From: Fen-1308 sp035319185
Lineage (GTDB): Bacteria > Nitrospirota > Thermodesulfovibrionia > Thermodesulfovibrionales > Dissulfurispiraceae
DNA: 64,000 nucleotides
Assembly: GCA_035319185.1 (NCBI GenBank)
Contig: DATHDF010000035.1
Location: 20,051 to 84,050, forward strand
Direction: 5' to 3'
The number at the start of each line of letters is the position of its first letter. Positions within the stretch are counted from its first letter, which is position 1. The position numbers and the translations under genes are program-made. Of this stretch, positions 41,824-51,416 are shown one piece after another. The notes below the pieces were generated by a model. The model was not told the DNA's origin. It ran no database searches and saw only the letters and a list, made by a program, of their open reading frames with translations.

Positions 41824-43113
41824 CTATTTGTTTATCTCTTTCATAGTATCAAATGCAGCCCTGATTGTCCTGTCGATGTCCGATATCGAATGGGCCAGCG
41901 AGATAAATCCCGCTTCGAATTGCGACGGCGCCATGTATATGCCACGGTCAAGCATGCCGCAGAAGAACCGGGAAAAACGTTCTGCATCCGCCAGTTTGGC
42001 GGTTTTGTAATCCACCACCTCTGTTTTGGTAAAGTAAGAGCAGAACATACTTCCCGCACGGTAGAATTTTGTCGGTACACCAGCCTTTCGGGATGCATCT
42101 TTCAGTCCGGCTTCAAGCTGCTGCATCCTTGCCTCGAGCTTTTCGTATGCACCCTGCTTTATCAATATCTTCAGGGTCTCGATGCCTGCCGTCATTGCCA
42201 GTGGGTTGCCCGAAAGCGTGCCGGCCTGATATACGGGTCCTTCCGGAGATATCGAGGCCATGATCTCGCGCCTGCCGCCATATGCGCCTACAGGTAGCCC
42301 TCCGCCTATCACCTTTCCGAGACAGGTCAGATCAGGCCGGATGCCATAATATGCCTGAGCGCCTCCCAGCGCCACCCTGAAACCGGTCATCACTTCGTCG
42401 AAGATGAGCACGATGCCGTGTTTCGCCGTTTCCTTTCTCAGGGTCTCAAGAAAGCCCTTTACCGGCAGGACACAGCCTATGTTGCCTACGACCGGCTCGA
42501 CAATCACGCACGCTATGGACTTCCACTCCTTTGCTATGGTCTTTCTTAATGCGGCGATATCGTTGAATGGCAGGGTTATTGTATTTTTTGCATAGGACTT
42601 CGGTACGCCGGGGCTGTCAGGCACCCCGAAGGTCGCGGCGCCTGAGCCGGCCTTGACAAGAAGGCCGTCGGCATGTCCGTGGTAGCAACCCTCGAACTTG
42701 ATGATCTTATCCCTGCCCGTAAATCCCCTGGCCGCACGAATGGCGCTCATTGTCGCCTCTGTGCCGGAATTGACCATCCTTATCTTCTCTATCGACGGGA
42801 AGGCCTTCGTGACCAGTAAGGCCAGCTCCACCTCCAAAGGTGTGGGCGCCCCGAAGCTTGTGCCCTTTTCCGTCGCGGCCTTCAATGCCTTCACAACTGC
42901 AGGATGCGCATGACCTAAAATCATGGGCCCCCATGAAAGTATGTAATCTATATATTTGTTTCCGTCAACATCCAGTATGCGGGAACCTTTGGCGCTTTGG
43001 ATAAATAACGGCGAGCCTCCTACTGCCTTGAATGCCCTGACCGGACTGTTGACGCCTCCGGGCATCAGCCCGACAGCCTTCTTGAACAGGATGGCTGACT
43101 TTTTTCTTTCCAT
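41824..43113 (-). CDS. hemL: Glutamate-1-semialdehyde 2,1-aminomutase
   Basis: A 429-residue PLP enzyme making 5-aminolevulinate in the C5 haem/tetrapyrrole pathway. The PLP lysine lies in CLGKVIGGGLPVGAYGG; NSGTEATMSAIRAARG and PGGVNSPVRAF are family motifs. ATG 43113 with AAGGAAC upstream is preferred; an upstream in-frame ATG would add 9 residues. Haem products would be needed for the cytochrome and possibly the membrane peptides in this window. Confidence 0.97.
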   Translation of the reverse strand: MERKKSAILFKKAVGLMPGGVNSPVRAFKAVGGSPLFIQSAKGSRILDVDGNKYIDYILSWGPMILGHAHPAVVKALKAATEKGTSFGAPTPLEVELALLVTKAFPSIEKIRMVNSGTEATMSAIRAARGFTGRDKIIKFEGCYHGHADGLLVKAGSGAATFGVPDSPGVPKSYAKNTITLPFNDIAALRKTIAKEWKSIACVIVEPVVGNIGCVLPVKGFLETLRKETAKHGIVLIFDEVMTGFRVALGGAQAYYGIRPDLTCLGKVIGGGLPVGAYGGRREIMASISPEGPVYQAGTLSGNPLAMTAGIETLKILIKQGAYEKLEARMQQLEAGLKDASRKAGVPTKFYRAGSMFCSYFTKTEVVDYKTAKLADAERFSRFFCGMLDRGIYMAPSQFEAGFISLAHSISDIDRTIRAAFDTMKEINK

Positions 43114-43294
43114 GTTCCTTGACCCCCGCTTTTCTTGCATGATATTAATATTCGGATTAAATATCCACCGGACTGCAGCAAATCAAAAATCTATCAGAAA
43201 GAATCCCGCTCTGTCAAAGCAGATTATTCATATTCAGGAATTGATGTTATTTTATATTAAGGGCCTCACAAAAATACCTTTTAAGGGGAGAAAG

Positions 43295-43783
43295 ATGAAA
43301 AAAATTTTTACGCTAGCTTTTTCGCTGATGCTGATAGCTTCGCTCAACATCGCCATGGCCGCTGAAGATCAGAAGCCGTCTGCACCGGCGCAGGGAATGC
43401 CGATGATGGACCACAACATGAACGGGTCCGGAGGCAAGGCCATGATGAATTGTCCTATGATGAAAGGCGACGGCCAGATGCAGATGAACTGCCCGATGAT
43501 GAAAGATGGCGGACAGAAGATGATGGGCGGCATGGAACCGATGATGATGCATCACCGCATGATGAAGGACATGATGCAGATGATGAAGGACATGATGGTC
43601 ATCCAGAAGAAGATGCTTGGAGCTCCGACTGCTGGGGACAAGGCTGCGATGGAAAAGGATCTGTCGGAAATGATCAGGAAGATGGACGGTATGATATCCA
43701 TGTCGGGCTCGATGATGAACATGCAACAGACGACTTCGGACGCAAAACCTAAAGAGTCAAAACCTATGGAGCACACACACTGA
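43295..43783 (+). CDS. Methionine-rich secreted protein, probable metal binding
   Basis: A 162-residue protein with a signal peptide (MKKIFTLAFSLMLIASLNIAMA). About a quarter of the mature protein is Met, in clusters such as CPMMK (twice), EPMMMHHRMMKDMMQMMKD and GSMMNM, plus His and Cys. Such Met/His clusters bind Cu(I) or Ag(I) in periplasmic proteins. AGGGGAG precedes ATG 43295. It is alone between hemL and malQ; no copper ATPase is adjacent, so the role is inferred. Confidence 0.7.
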   Translation: MKKIFTLAFSLMLIASLNIAMAAEDQKPSAPAQGMPMMDHNMNGSGGKAMMNCPMMKGDGQMQMNCPMMKDGGQKMMGGMEPMMMHHRMMKDMMQMMKDMMVIQKKMLGAPTAGDKAAMEKDLSEMIRKMDGMISMSGSMMNMQQTTSDAKPKESKPMEHTH

Positions 43784-43792
43784 AAAGCCGGG

Positions 43793-43818
43793 GATGCGGG
43801 CTACCGCGTCCCCGCATC
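43793..43818 (+). terminator. Hairpin after the Met-rich gene
   Basis: GATGCGGG (43793-43800) and CCCGCATC (43811-43818) form an 8-bp stem with a 10-nt loop starting 10 nt past the stop. No T run follows, so it may act only weakly. Confidence 0.4.
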
Positions 43819-43872
43819 ACAGCACGATCCCTGTGGTTCTGCTAAAATGTACTGTGGCTAAAGGAGGTCGCA

Positions 43873-46116
43873 GTGCCGTCATTTGAAGAACTGCTCAATG
43901 AACTGTCCGCTCTCTGCGGGATTGTTCCGGAATATTGGGACATCTTCGGCGGCAGGCACGAAGCGCCCCTGGAAACAAAAAGATCCATACTGAAATCCAT
44001 GGGGATCAAGACAGATACCGTGGAGGACCTGGCCCGTGAGATTAAAAGAAGGCACCTTCGGCCCTGGAACGTCTTCATAGAGCCTACAATGGTAATGCTT
44101 CACGCCGAGCAGCCATTGTCGCTAACCGTGCATGTGCCGGTCAGGCAGGGAGATGAGCAAGGCATTTCTTTCAGGTGTTCTCTCGAAGATGAATACGGCG
44201 GGATCGAAGACTTTTCGTTTTCTTTCGACGATGTCACGGTTACAGAACAGCAAGTCATAGAAGAGATTCTCCATCTTAAGGTAAATCTGACTCTTCACGT
44301 TGTAAAGCCCATAGGATATTACCGGTTTGATATTTTATATATAAGTCCCGGCTTCGGGCTTTCTGGGTCATCAAGGATAATAATTACACCGGAAGCATGC
44401 TATATGCCGCAGACGTTTCCGTTCGCTCCAGCCGATGTCGAGCCTGATGAGGAGCATGTCGAGAAGACTAAAACATGGGGTTTGTGCCTGAGCCTGTACA
44501 GCATCAAATCTGAAAAGAACTGGGGGATCGGCGATTTTAGCGATCTTCGCCGCATAGCTGAGTGGACTGCAGATCTGGGCGGAGGGTTTATTGGGATAAA
44601 CCCTCTGCATGCCATACCAAACCAGCGGCCATTCGGGATCAGCCCCTATTCACCGATTTCCCGCTTTTTCAAGAACTTTCTTTATCTGGAATTAACCGCA
44701 ATACCAGACGTGATAGAATCGAGCGCAGCCCTTGAGTTGATGGAAACAGATCAGTTTATCGAACAGATCAAGTTTCTCAGGGACCTGGAATTCGTCCATT
44801 ACGAGGCAATAGTTGAGCTCAAAATGGAAGTCCTGCGGCTAGCATTCGACTCATTCTTCGACATCCACTACTTCAGAGGATCTGAACGGGGTGAAGCATT
44901 CCGCCGCTACCTGCAGAAAGAAGGCGCCCTGCTTGAGGACTTCGCGCTTTTTTCGGCAATCCAGGCTGCTGCAGGCAGTGACTCCTGGATGGAATGGCCC
45001 GAGGAGTTTCGGGACACAGGCAGTGATGAAGTAGGCGCGTTCAGGAGAAACAATGAAAAACAGATTCTGTTCTATAAGTATGTTCAGTGGCTGATAGACT
45101 TGCAGCATGAGGAGCTTGCAGAGCTATGCCGACAGTTCGGCATGACGGTAGGTCTGTATCAGGATCTGGCTGTGGGTTCTTCAGGCGGCGGTTTCGATGC
45201 CTGGCTGGCAGGCGATCTGATGGCGGGCGAAATCGATGTAGGCGCCCCGCCCGATGACTTCAACCCTGTTGGACAGAACTGGGGCTTTCCTCCCTTCATA
45301 CCAGAAAGGATGAAGGCTTCCGGGTACGAATTTCTTGTCCAGACCTTGAGAAGAAACATGCAGCATGCCGGTGCGCTCAGGATCGACCATGCCCTTGGAA
45401 TGTTCAGACTTTTCTGGATACCCAGGGGCGCGAAGGCCGAAAACGGCGCCTATGTCATCTATCCATCGGAAGAGATAATGCGTATTGTGGCGCTCGAAAG
45501 TGTGCGCAACAAGACCATTGTCATTGCTGAAGATCTTGGCACCGTAGGAGAGGATGTAAGGGAAACCCTTTTCAGATTCAGGATGTTGAGCTACAAGCTC
45601 CTTTACTTCGAGCGGAACTATCCGGACCCGTCGTTCAAGCTGCCGGCGAGATATTCGGACCTGGCTCTTTGTGCCGTCACGACCCATGATCTCCCCACCC
45701 TTTACGGATACTGGAGCGGGCGGGATATCGAGGAAAAGACCTGGCTATCGCTTTATCCCGATGAAAGATTACGACAGCAGCAGATATCCGAAAGAGAAAG
45801 GGATAAGGCACTGCTCATTACCGCTCTAAAGTCTCTTGACCTGCTTCCGCAGGACTTTCCAGTCGACCGCACATCGATGAATCTGATGATTCCCGCTCTA
45901 TGCCTTACTATTTATGAGTACCTGTCTCTGACCCCGTGCAGGCTTCTTGCCGTAAGTCTTGAAGACATTGTCGGTATACTTGACCAGCAAAATATGCCCG
46001 GAACAGTGGACTCTTATCCCAACTGGCTTCGCAAGACGCCTCTGACGCTGGAAAGGATGATGGAAAAGAGGTCGCTCATTGCCCTGGCTAAGATACTCAA
46101 AAGAAACCACCGATAA
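43873..46116 (+). CDS. malQ: 4-alpha-glucanotransferase
   Basis: A 747-residue GH77 amylomaltase that moves glucan chains between maltodextrins and glycogen. The nucleophile Asp lies in RIDHALGMFR, the acid/base Glu in VIAEDLG, and the third Asp in VTTHDLPTLYGYW. Longer than the 500-residue form, with an N-terminal region of about 200 residues that may be carbohydrate binding. GTG 43873 is preceded by AAAGGAGG. Single gene. Confidence 0.95.
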   Translation: MPSFEELLNELSALCGIVPEYWDIFGGRHEAPLETKRSILKSMGIKTDTVEDLAREIKRRHLRPWNVFIEPTMVMLHAEQPLSLTVHVPVRQGDEQGISFRCSLEDEYGGIEDFSFSFDDVTVTEQQVIEEILHLKVNLTLHVVKPIGYYRFDILYISPGFGLSGSSRIIITPEACYMPQTFPFAPADVEPDEEHVEKTKTWGLCLSLYSIKSEKNWGIGDFSDLRRIAEWTADLGGGFIGINPLHAIPNQRPFGISPYSPISRFFKNFLYLELTAIPDVIESSAALELMETDQFIEQIKFLRDLEFVHYEAIVELKMEVLRLAFDSFFDIHYFRGSERGEAFRRYLQKEGALLEDFALFSAIQAAAGSDSWMEWPEEFRDTGSDEVGAFRRNNEKQILFYKYVQWLIDLQHEELAELCRQFGMTVGLYQDLAVGSSGGGFDAWLAGDLMAGEIDVGAPPDDFNPVGQNWGFPPFIPERMKASGYEFLVQTLRRNMQHAGALRIDHALGMFRLFWIPRGAKAENGAYVIYPSEEIMRIVALESVRNKTIVIAEDLGTVGEDVRETLFRFRMLSYKLLYFERNYPDPSFKLPARYSDLALCAVTTHDLPTLYGYWSGRDIEEKTWLSLYPDERLRQQQISERERDKALLITALKSLDLLPQDFPVDRTSMNLMIPALCLTIYEYLSLTPCRLLAVSLEDIVGILDQQNMPGTVDSYPNWLRKTPLTLERMMEKRSLIALAKILKRNHR

Positions 46117-46517
46117 CAATTTCCAGTCCATTGTATCCTTGAAATCAAACGCAGGCCGGAATGAATCAGCGTTTGCAAAACCGGCAGACCGCCCCTTTTG
46201 CATCCCAACAGGCCCTTGGTGCAATTTATTGGTTCGCACGCCCATATTGGGCGAAACATGATCCATTCCCTCCAGTATTCATTTGATTAATGCAATCTTT
46301 TGCTGCATCATTTATTAACATATTGTATTTACTATTTTTTTATCTACTTACTAATAGAAATATACCTTTTCCTTCTGCAGCATAATCATGCGCCCAAATC
46401 TCTCGTTTCAGTTGCTATTACAGAAAGTTATAACGAATTAAATATTTTTTCTTTGACTCGGAACTGATAGAACTGGTACTACAGAAGCTTACTTTTTATT
46501 CCAGGAGGAAGCGTATA
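46117..46517. other. Long intergenic region before the hdr cluster
   Basis: About 400 bp with no supported gene. The right half (46290-46450) is markedly AT-rich. It holds a short inverted repeat ATGCA/TGCAT and, near 46453-46458, a TTGACT with a poor -10 about 17-18 bp downstream, a possible promoter for hdrA. AGGAGG lies just before hdrA. Confidence 0.5.
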
Positions 46518-48524
46518 GTGTCGAAAATCGGTGTTTATGTGTGTCACTGTGGTGAAAACATCGCCGGAGCGGTCGACTGCAAGGCCGTCAGAGAGTATTC
46601 AGAATCGCTCCCCGGTGTAACTGTCGCACGCGAGTATCTTTTTATGTGCTCGGACCCAGGCCAGGATATCATCAAGCAGGATATCAAGGCCGGACTCGTC
46701 GACAGAGTAGTTGTTGCCGCCTGTACCCCGCGCACCCACGAGGCTATTTTCAGGAAAGCCTGTGAGGAAGGTGGCATCAACAAGTACCTTTGTGAGATGG
46801 CGAACGTCCGTGACCAGGATAGCTGGGCACACTGGCACGATAAGGACGGGGCGACGCTCAAGGCCAGAAGGCTGATCCGCAGCGCCGTCGCAAAAGCGAA
46901 TCACCTTGAACCCCTTATGGAAAGCTCGGGCGACGCCATAAAGTCGGTGATGATCGTCGGAGGCGGAGTTGCAGGAATGTTCTCTGCCCTTGACCTCGCG
47001 GAAATGGGAATTCAGGTCTATCTCGTCGAGAAAGAGCCGTCGATCGGCGGCCATATGATCAAGCTGGACAAGACCTTCCCGACAATGGACTGCTCGGCCT
47101 GTATCCTGACGCCAAAGATGGTAGAAGTGGCTCAGCACCCGAACATTCAGCTTCTGAGCTACAGCGAAGTCGAGTCGGTTGCCGGACATGTCGGCGACTT
47201 CAAGGTTACCGTAAAGAAGAAAGCCCGCTATATCGATTTTGACAAATGCACGGGTTGCGGCGTCTGCACGGAAGTATGCCCGTCCAAGGTCAAAAACGAT
47301 TACAACTATGATATGGATACCAGAAAGGCCGCATATATACAGTTCCCGCAGGCAGTCCCGAAAAAGGCCCAGATAGATTCAGAGCACTGTCTCTATTTTA
47401 AATCTATGGCCAAGACAGGCAAACCCGCCTGCCAGATCTGCCAGAAGGGCATTCCTGCAAAGAAGGTAGCCGGTTGTCCGGCCAATGCAATTAACTTCGG
47501 CCAGAAGGATGAGTTCGTCGATCTGAACGTTGGCGCAATCCTTCTCGCAACAGGGTTCAAGCCCATGCCGAAAGACCCGTTCAAGGAATATTCTCCGCAG
47601 TCTCCGAACGTGGTGACCGCCATGGAATTCGAAAGGATCATCTCTGCGACAGGCCCGACAGAAGGGGAGTTGCAGCGTCCGTCCGACGGCACTAAACCTA
47701 AATCATTCGCCTTTGTATCATGCGTAGGCAGCAGGGATAAAAAGCATCATACCTACTGCTCAAAGGTCTGCTGCATGTACATGTTCAAGGAAGCCAGGAT
47801 CGTCAAGGAGAAATATCCCGACAGTGAGATATACCTCTTCTTCATCGATGTCAGGACACCCGGCAAGGACTTCGATGAATTCCATACCTACTGCCGCGAG
47901 ATGGGCATGCATGTCATCAAGGGCAGCCGCGTATCAGCAATCGACGAACTGCCGAACGGCAACCTGAGAGTCCGCGGATTCGACTCTGATCTCGGACAGG
48001 CGGTTGAGGTTGAGGTCAACATGGCCATCCTCGCAACTGCGATCGAACCTGCTGCGGGCACTGAAGAGTTCGCGCGTAAATTCAGCCTCTGCCAGGGCGC
48101 TGAAGGATTCCTCAAGGAAGTCCATACAAAACTGTATCCGGTCGAGACCTCGACCAAGGGCGTTTTCCTGGCCGGCTGTATCCAGGGGCCTAAGGACATT
48201 CCGGAATCGATTTCTCAGTCGCGAGCGGCTGCGTCTGCAGCTGCAGCCCTGCTTATACCCGGCAAGATCACTTTCGATCCTCTTATATCTGAAGTGAATG
48301 CTGATAAGTGCAGCGGCTGCGGTGTTTGCACTCCGCTCTGTCCTTATGGGGCAATCTCCATGGTAGGTACGAACGGCGACACCCGCGCCCAAATCGAGAG
48401 CGTGCTTTGCACGGGATGCGGCGTATGCGCGGCGACATGTCCGTCCAGGGCAATTACGCTTCATGGGTTTTCGACTGAAGCGGTCGAGGCGCAAATCGTT
48501 ACATTGGCGAGAAGATATCGTTAA
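46518..48524 (+). CDS. hdrA: Heterodisulfide reductase subunit A homologue
   Basis: A 668-residue bifurcating flavoprotein subunit. Order: N-terminal VYVCHCGENIAG domain, FAD-binding GGGVAGM near residue 150, first ferredoxin cluster CTGCGVCTEVCP, a cysteine-rich insert, then two C-terminal clusters CSGCGVCTPLCP and CTGCGVCAATCP. HdrA FAD splits electron pairs from hydrogenase between ferredoxin and a disulfide acceptor. GTG 46518 with AGGAGG upstream. First gene of the hdr-mvh cluster. Confidence 0.94.
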   Translation: MSKIGVYVCHCGENIAGAVDCKAVREYSESLPGVTVAREYLFMCSDPGQDIIKQDIKAGLVDRVVVAACTPRTHEAIFRKACEEGGINKYLCEMANVRDQDSWAHWHDKDGATLKARRLIRSAVAKANHLEPLMESSGDAIKSVMIVGGGVAGMFSALDLAEMGIQVYLVEKEPSIGGHMIKLDKTFPTMDCSACILTPKMVEVAQHPNIQLLSYSEVESVAGHVGDFKVTVKKKARYIDFDKCTGCGVCTEVCPSKVKNDYNYDMDTRKAAYIQFPQAVPKKAQIDSEHCLYFKSMAKTGKPACQICQKGIPAKKVAGCPANAINFGQKDEFVDLNVGAILLATGFKPMPKDPFKEYSPQSPNVVTAMEFERIISATGPTEGELQRPSDGTKPKSFAFVSCVGSRDKKHHTYCSKVCCMYMFKEARIVKEKYPDSEIYLFFIDVRTPGKDFDEFHTYCREMGMHVIKGSRVSAIDELPNGNLRVRGFDSDLGQAVEVEVNMAILATAIEPAAGTEEFARKFSLCQGAEGFLKEVHTKLYPVETSTKGVFLAGCIQGPKDIPESISQSRAAASAAAALLIPGKITFDPLISEVNADKCSGCGVCTPLCPYGAISMVGTNGDTRAQIESVLCTGCGVCAATCPSRAITLHGFSTEAVEAQIVTLARRYR

Positions 48525-48578
48525 TTTGTAGATTTTTACTCACACCGGACCAACAATACACGGAGGGATAAAAACTAT

Positions 48579-49112
48579 ATGGCTATTATTTTGTCTGAAA
48601 TGGACAAAGCGTTTATCGGCGAGATCAGGGAGCGCGGCGGCTTCGACATTCGCGCATGCGTACAGTGCGGCAAATGCGCGGCCACCTGCCCCCTTTCACT
48701 TGCCGGATTTCCGTTTTACATCAAGAAGCTGATCCATGCCATCGAATGCGGCATGAGAGAAGAGATCATGGAAGACCCATCGATGTGGGCCTGCCAGTCA
48801 TGCAACAGGTGCGTCGAGGTCTGTCCGCAGGATGTCAAACCGTACGAAGTGCTTCTGGCCCTCAGAAGGGCTGCCGTCAGGGAGCTTTCCGTCCCCGGCA
48901 ACACCATAGAAGGACTGCGGAATTACTATAAGACCGGGCATGCCGTATACCCTAAAGGTTATCAGGCCAAGAGGAAGGCGGTCGGGCTGTCTGAAGAGCC
49001 GCCGTCAACTCTTTCCTTCCCGGAGATGCTCGAACAGCTGCAGGAGTTCCTGCGCAATTCGGAGCTTAACGAAGTGGGACTTTTCCCGATGAAAAAGGAG
49101 GAGAAGAAATGA
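48579..49112 (+). CDS. hdrC: Heterodisulfide reductase subunit C homologue
   Basis: A 177-residue ferredoxin-like subunit with two [4Fe-4S] sites, CVQCGKCAATCP and CQSCNRCVEVCP. It relays electrons from HdrA to HdrB. The stop overlaps hdrB by 4 nt (ATGA). In non-methanogens the terminal acceptor is unknown; a DsrC-type trisulfide is one possibility. Confidence 0.93.
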   Translation: MAIILSEMDKAFIGEIRERGGFDIRACVQCGKCAATCPLSLAGFPFYIKKLIHAIECGMREEIMEDPSMWACQSCNRCVEVCPQDVKPYEVLLALRRAAVRELSVPGNTIEGLRNYYKTGHAVYPKGYQAKRKAVGLSEEPPSTLSFPEMLEQLQEFLRNSELNEVGLFPMKKEEKK

Positions 49113-50008
49113 AGAAAGTCGGTTTTTTCATCGGCTGCAACACAGCCTTCAACCGGCCGGACAACGAGGCGTCCGTCAGATACGCGCTGCCCAAGCTGGG
49201 CGTTGAGATCGACAACCTCGACGGCCAGACATGCTGCCCGGCGTTCGGCACCATGCCTTCAATAGACGACGCGGCCTGGGCTGCCTCATCTGCCTGGAAT
49301 CTCATAATCGCCGAAGAAAGGGGCGTTGATATCGTCACAACCTGCGGCAGCTGCTATGGCTCCCTTTCCGAGTCTTATCACAATCTGCACGACAAGCCGG
49401 GAATGAAGGACAAGGTCAACGAGCAGCTCGCCAAGATCGGCAAACAGTACAAGGGGACAAGCAAGGTCAGGCTTCTGGTAAACTATCTATATAATGAAAT
49501 CGGCCTCGAAGCCATCAAGCAGGCTGCCACTATCAACCTCAATGGCTTGAAGGTTGCCGTCCAGCCCGGCTGTCATACGATTTGGCCGAGCAAGGCATAT
49601 TATGAGGGTGAAAGCGACGCATTTCATCCTGCCAGGCTGAGGGAGCTTGTTGAAGCCCTTGGAGGCAGTGCACCCGCTTACAGCCGCCTTACTGATTGCT
49701 GCGGAATGGGCGCGATGCGTTCGGCATCTCCGGAGCGTTCGATGATTCTCTTCAAGAAGAAGCTCGAAACCATTAACGCGGAACTGGCACCGGACCTGAT
49801 CGTAACGGGCTGCAACTCATGTCTGATGCAGTTCGACATGTCGCAGGACCAGCTCCAGAAGAAGGGTGAACTGGAGAGCGTAGTTCCTGCAATGCATATA
49901 ATGCAGCTGCTGGCGATCTGCCTCGGCGCCGATCCCAAACAGATGACGGCGATGTCGGTTCAGAACATGGACGAAATTCTCAATAAAATTTGCGGGGTGA
50001 AAATATGA
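49109..50008 (+). CDS. hdrB: Heterodisulfide reductase subunit B homologue
   Basis: A 299-residue catalytic subunit with two CCG domains: the first GCN...CCPAFG...TCGSC and the second GCH...DCCGMG...GCNSC, each giving the noncubane [4Fe-4S] cluster. It reduces a disulfide substrate. ATGA overlaps on both sides show translational coupling. Confidence 0.94.
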   Translation: MKKVGFFIGCNTAFNRPDNEASVRYALPKLGVEIDNLDGQTCCPAFGTMPSIDDAAWAASSAWNLIIAEERGVDIVTTCGSCYGSLSESYHNLHDKPGMKDKVNEQLAKIGKQYKGTSKVRLLVNYLYNEIGLEAIKQAATINLNGLKVAVQPGCHTIWPSKAYYEGESDAFHPARLRELVEALGGSAPAYSRLTDCCGMGAMRSASPERSMILFKKKLETINAELAPDLIVTGCNSCLMQFDMSQDQLQKKGELESVVPAMHIMQLLAICLGADPKQMTAMSVQNMDEILNKICGVKI

Positions 50009-50451
50009 GCAACTGGGAACCCAGAATAATACTGATTGCCTGCAACTGGTGCACCTATCAGGGCGCCGACCTTGCGGGAAGCCTGAGATATTCCTATCCC
50101 TCTACAGTCAATATAGTCAGAGTGCCTTGCAGCGGACGCTTCGAGCCGGAATTCGTAGCTACGGCGCTGAAAGAAGGGGCCGATGGCGTGTTCATCGGCG
50201 GCTGTCACTTCGGAGACTGCCACTACAAAGAGGGCAACTATAAGGCTATAAAGCGTTTCGGTCTTCTCAGAAAGGTACTTGACGAACTCGGTGTCGAGAA
50301 GCAGAGGGTCCAGCTCGAATGGATAGCCGGTTCCGAAGGCAAGCGGTTTTCGGAAGCGATGAACGAATTCGATGCAGCTATCAGGGCTATCGGACCGAGC
50401 CCGTACAGCGACAATGGCAAAGGAGGAGCAACATGTCAAAACCAAAAGTAG
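50005..50451 (+). CDS. mvhD: F420-non-reducing hydrogenase iron-sulfur subunit D (MvhD)
   Basis: A 148-residue small iron-sulfur protein linking HdrA to the hydrogenase. Cys pattern CNWC, PCSGRF and GCHFGDCHY suits the MvhD [2Fe-2S] cluster. ATG 50005 overlaps the hdrB stop. Its end overlaps mvhG by 19 nt. Confidence 0.92.
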   Translation: MSNWEPRIILIACNWCTYQGADLAGSLRYSYPSTVNIVRVPCSGRFEPEFVATALKEGADGVFIGGCHFGDCHYKEGNYKAIKRFGLLRKVLDELGVEKQRVQLEWIAGSEGKRFSEAMNEFDAAIRAIGPSPYSDNGKGGATCQNQK

Positions 50452-51416
50452 CGTTTCTGCTTTCCGGGGGATGCGGCGGCTGCGATATGTCGATCGTCGA
50501 TCTTTCGGATGCGCTTGTTGATGTGATACCGCAGCTCGACATCGTCTTCTGGGCGCCTACGGTCGCCGATGTTAAATACAAAGATCTGGAAGAGATGCCT
50601 GACAAATCCATCGACGTTGGGCTTCATTCGGGCTGTATCAGACTCGATGAAAACGAGCATACCGCAAAGGTAATGCGCGCCAAATGCAAGGTGCTTATCG
50701 CATACGGCGTTTGCGCTTCACTCGGTGGAATTCAGGGCATGGGCAATATGCACCTGAAAGAATCCCTTTTGGAATATGCGTATAAATATAGCCCAAGCAC
50801 TGATAATCCCGACGGGATACTTCCGCAGACCAAATGCCTGGTAGATGGGAAGTACGAACTTGAACTCCCCGAATTCATGCCTCACATCAGGACCCTTGAT
50901 CAGGTGGTGGATGTCGATTATTACCTCGGAGGCTGTCCTCCGCACTATACCCATGTGGCCGCTGCTGTTACAGCCATTCTTACAGGCAAACTGCCGGCTC
51001 CCGGCGCATGGATTACCAACGGCAAAGCCGTATGCGATGTCTGCAAGAGAAACCCGACCGCAAACGGCAGGGAGAGGAAGTTGATCTCCTCCGTGAAAAG
51101 AACAATTGACGGGTCCCCGACGGCGGACGGATGTCTCCTTGAAGAGGGATATCTCTGCCTTGGCCCGATCACTCAGGGTGACTGCGGGTCGAGCTGTCCC
51201 AAGGTGAACATACCGTGCCGCGGCTGCGGCGGACCTATCCCCGGAGTGAAAGACTACGGTATGAGGGCAATCAGCGCTGTAGCTGCCTTGTTCGATAAAG
51301 ACGAACTTGTAGATCAGGTCCCCAGCCCGACCAAGCTCTTCAACAGATATTCGCTGCCCGGATCAATTCTCGGCAGGAAGATAGGAGGTTTCAGAACATG
51401 CAAAAAATTGAAATAA
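50433..51416 (+). CDS. mvhG: F420-non-reducing [NiFe]-hydrogenase small subunit
   Basis: A 327-residue electron-transfer subunit with three iron-sulfur clusters. Proximal cluster cysteines in GGCGGCDMS, GVCASLGG and GGCPP; medial/distal cysteines in CDVCKRN, DGCLLEEGYLC and CGSSCPKVNIPCRGCGGPIP. Start ATG 50433 has GGAGGAG upstream. No twin-arginine signal, so the hydrogenase is cytoplasmic, as expected for the Mvh group 3c type. Confidence 0.93.
   Translation: MSKPKVAFLLSGGCGGCDMSIVDLSDALVDVIPQLDIVFWAPTVADVKYKDLEEMPDKSIDVGLHSGCIRLDENEHTAKVMRAKCKVLIAYGVCASLGGIQGMGNMHLKESLLEYAYKYSPSTDNPDGILPQTKCLVDGKYELELPEFMPHIRTLDQVVDVDYYLGGCPPHYTHVAAAVTAILTGKLPAPGAWITNGKAVCDVCKRNPTANGRERKLISSVKRTIDGSPTADGCLLEEGYLCLGPITQGDCGSSCPKVNIPCRGCGGPIPGVKDYGMRAISAVAALFDKDELVDQVPSPTKLFNRYSLPGSILGRKIGGFRTCKKLK

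Noticed and set aside
42956..43294. In-frame upstream extension of the Met-rich protein
   Set aside because: It overlaps hemL antisense, and the signal peptide with AGGGGAG starts at 43295.
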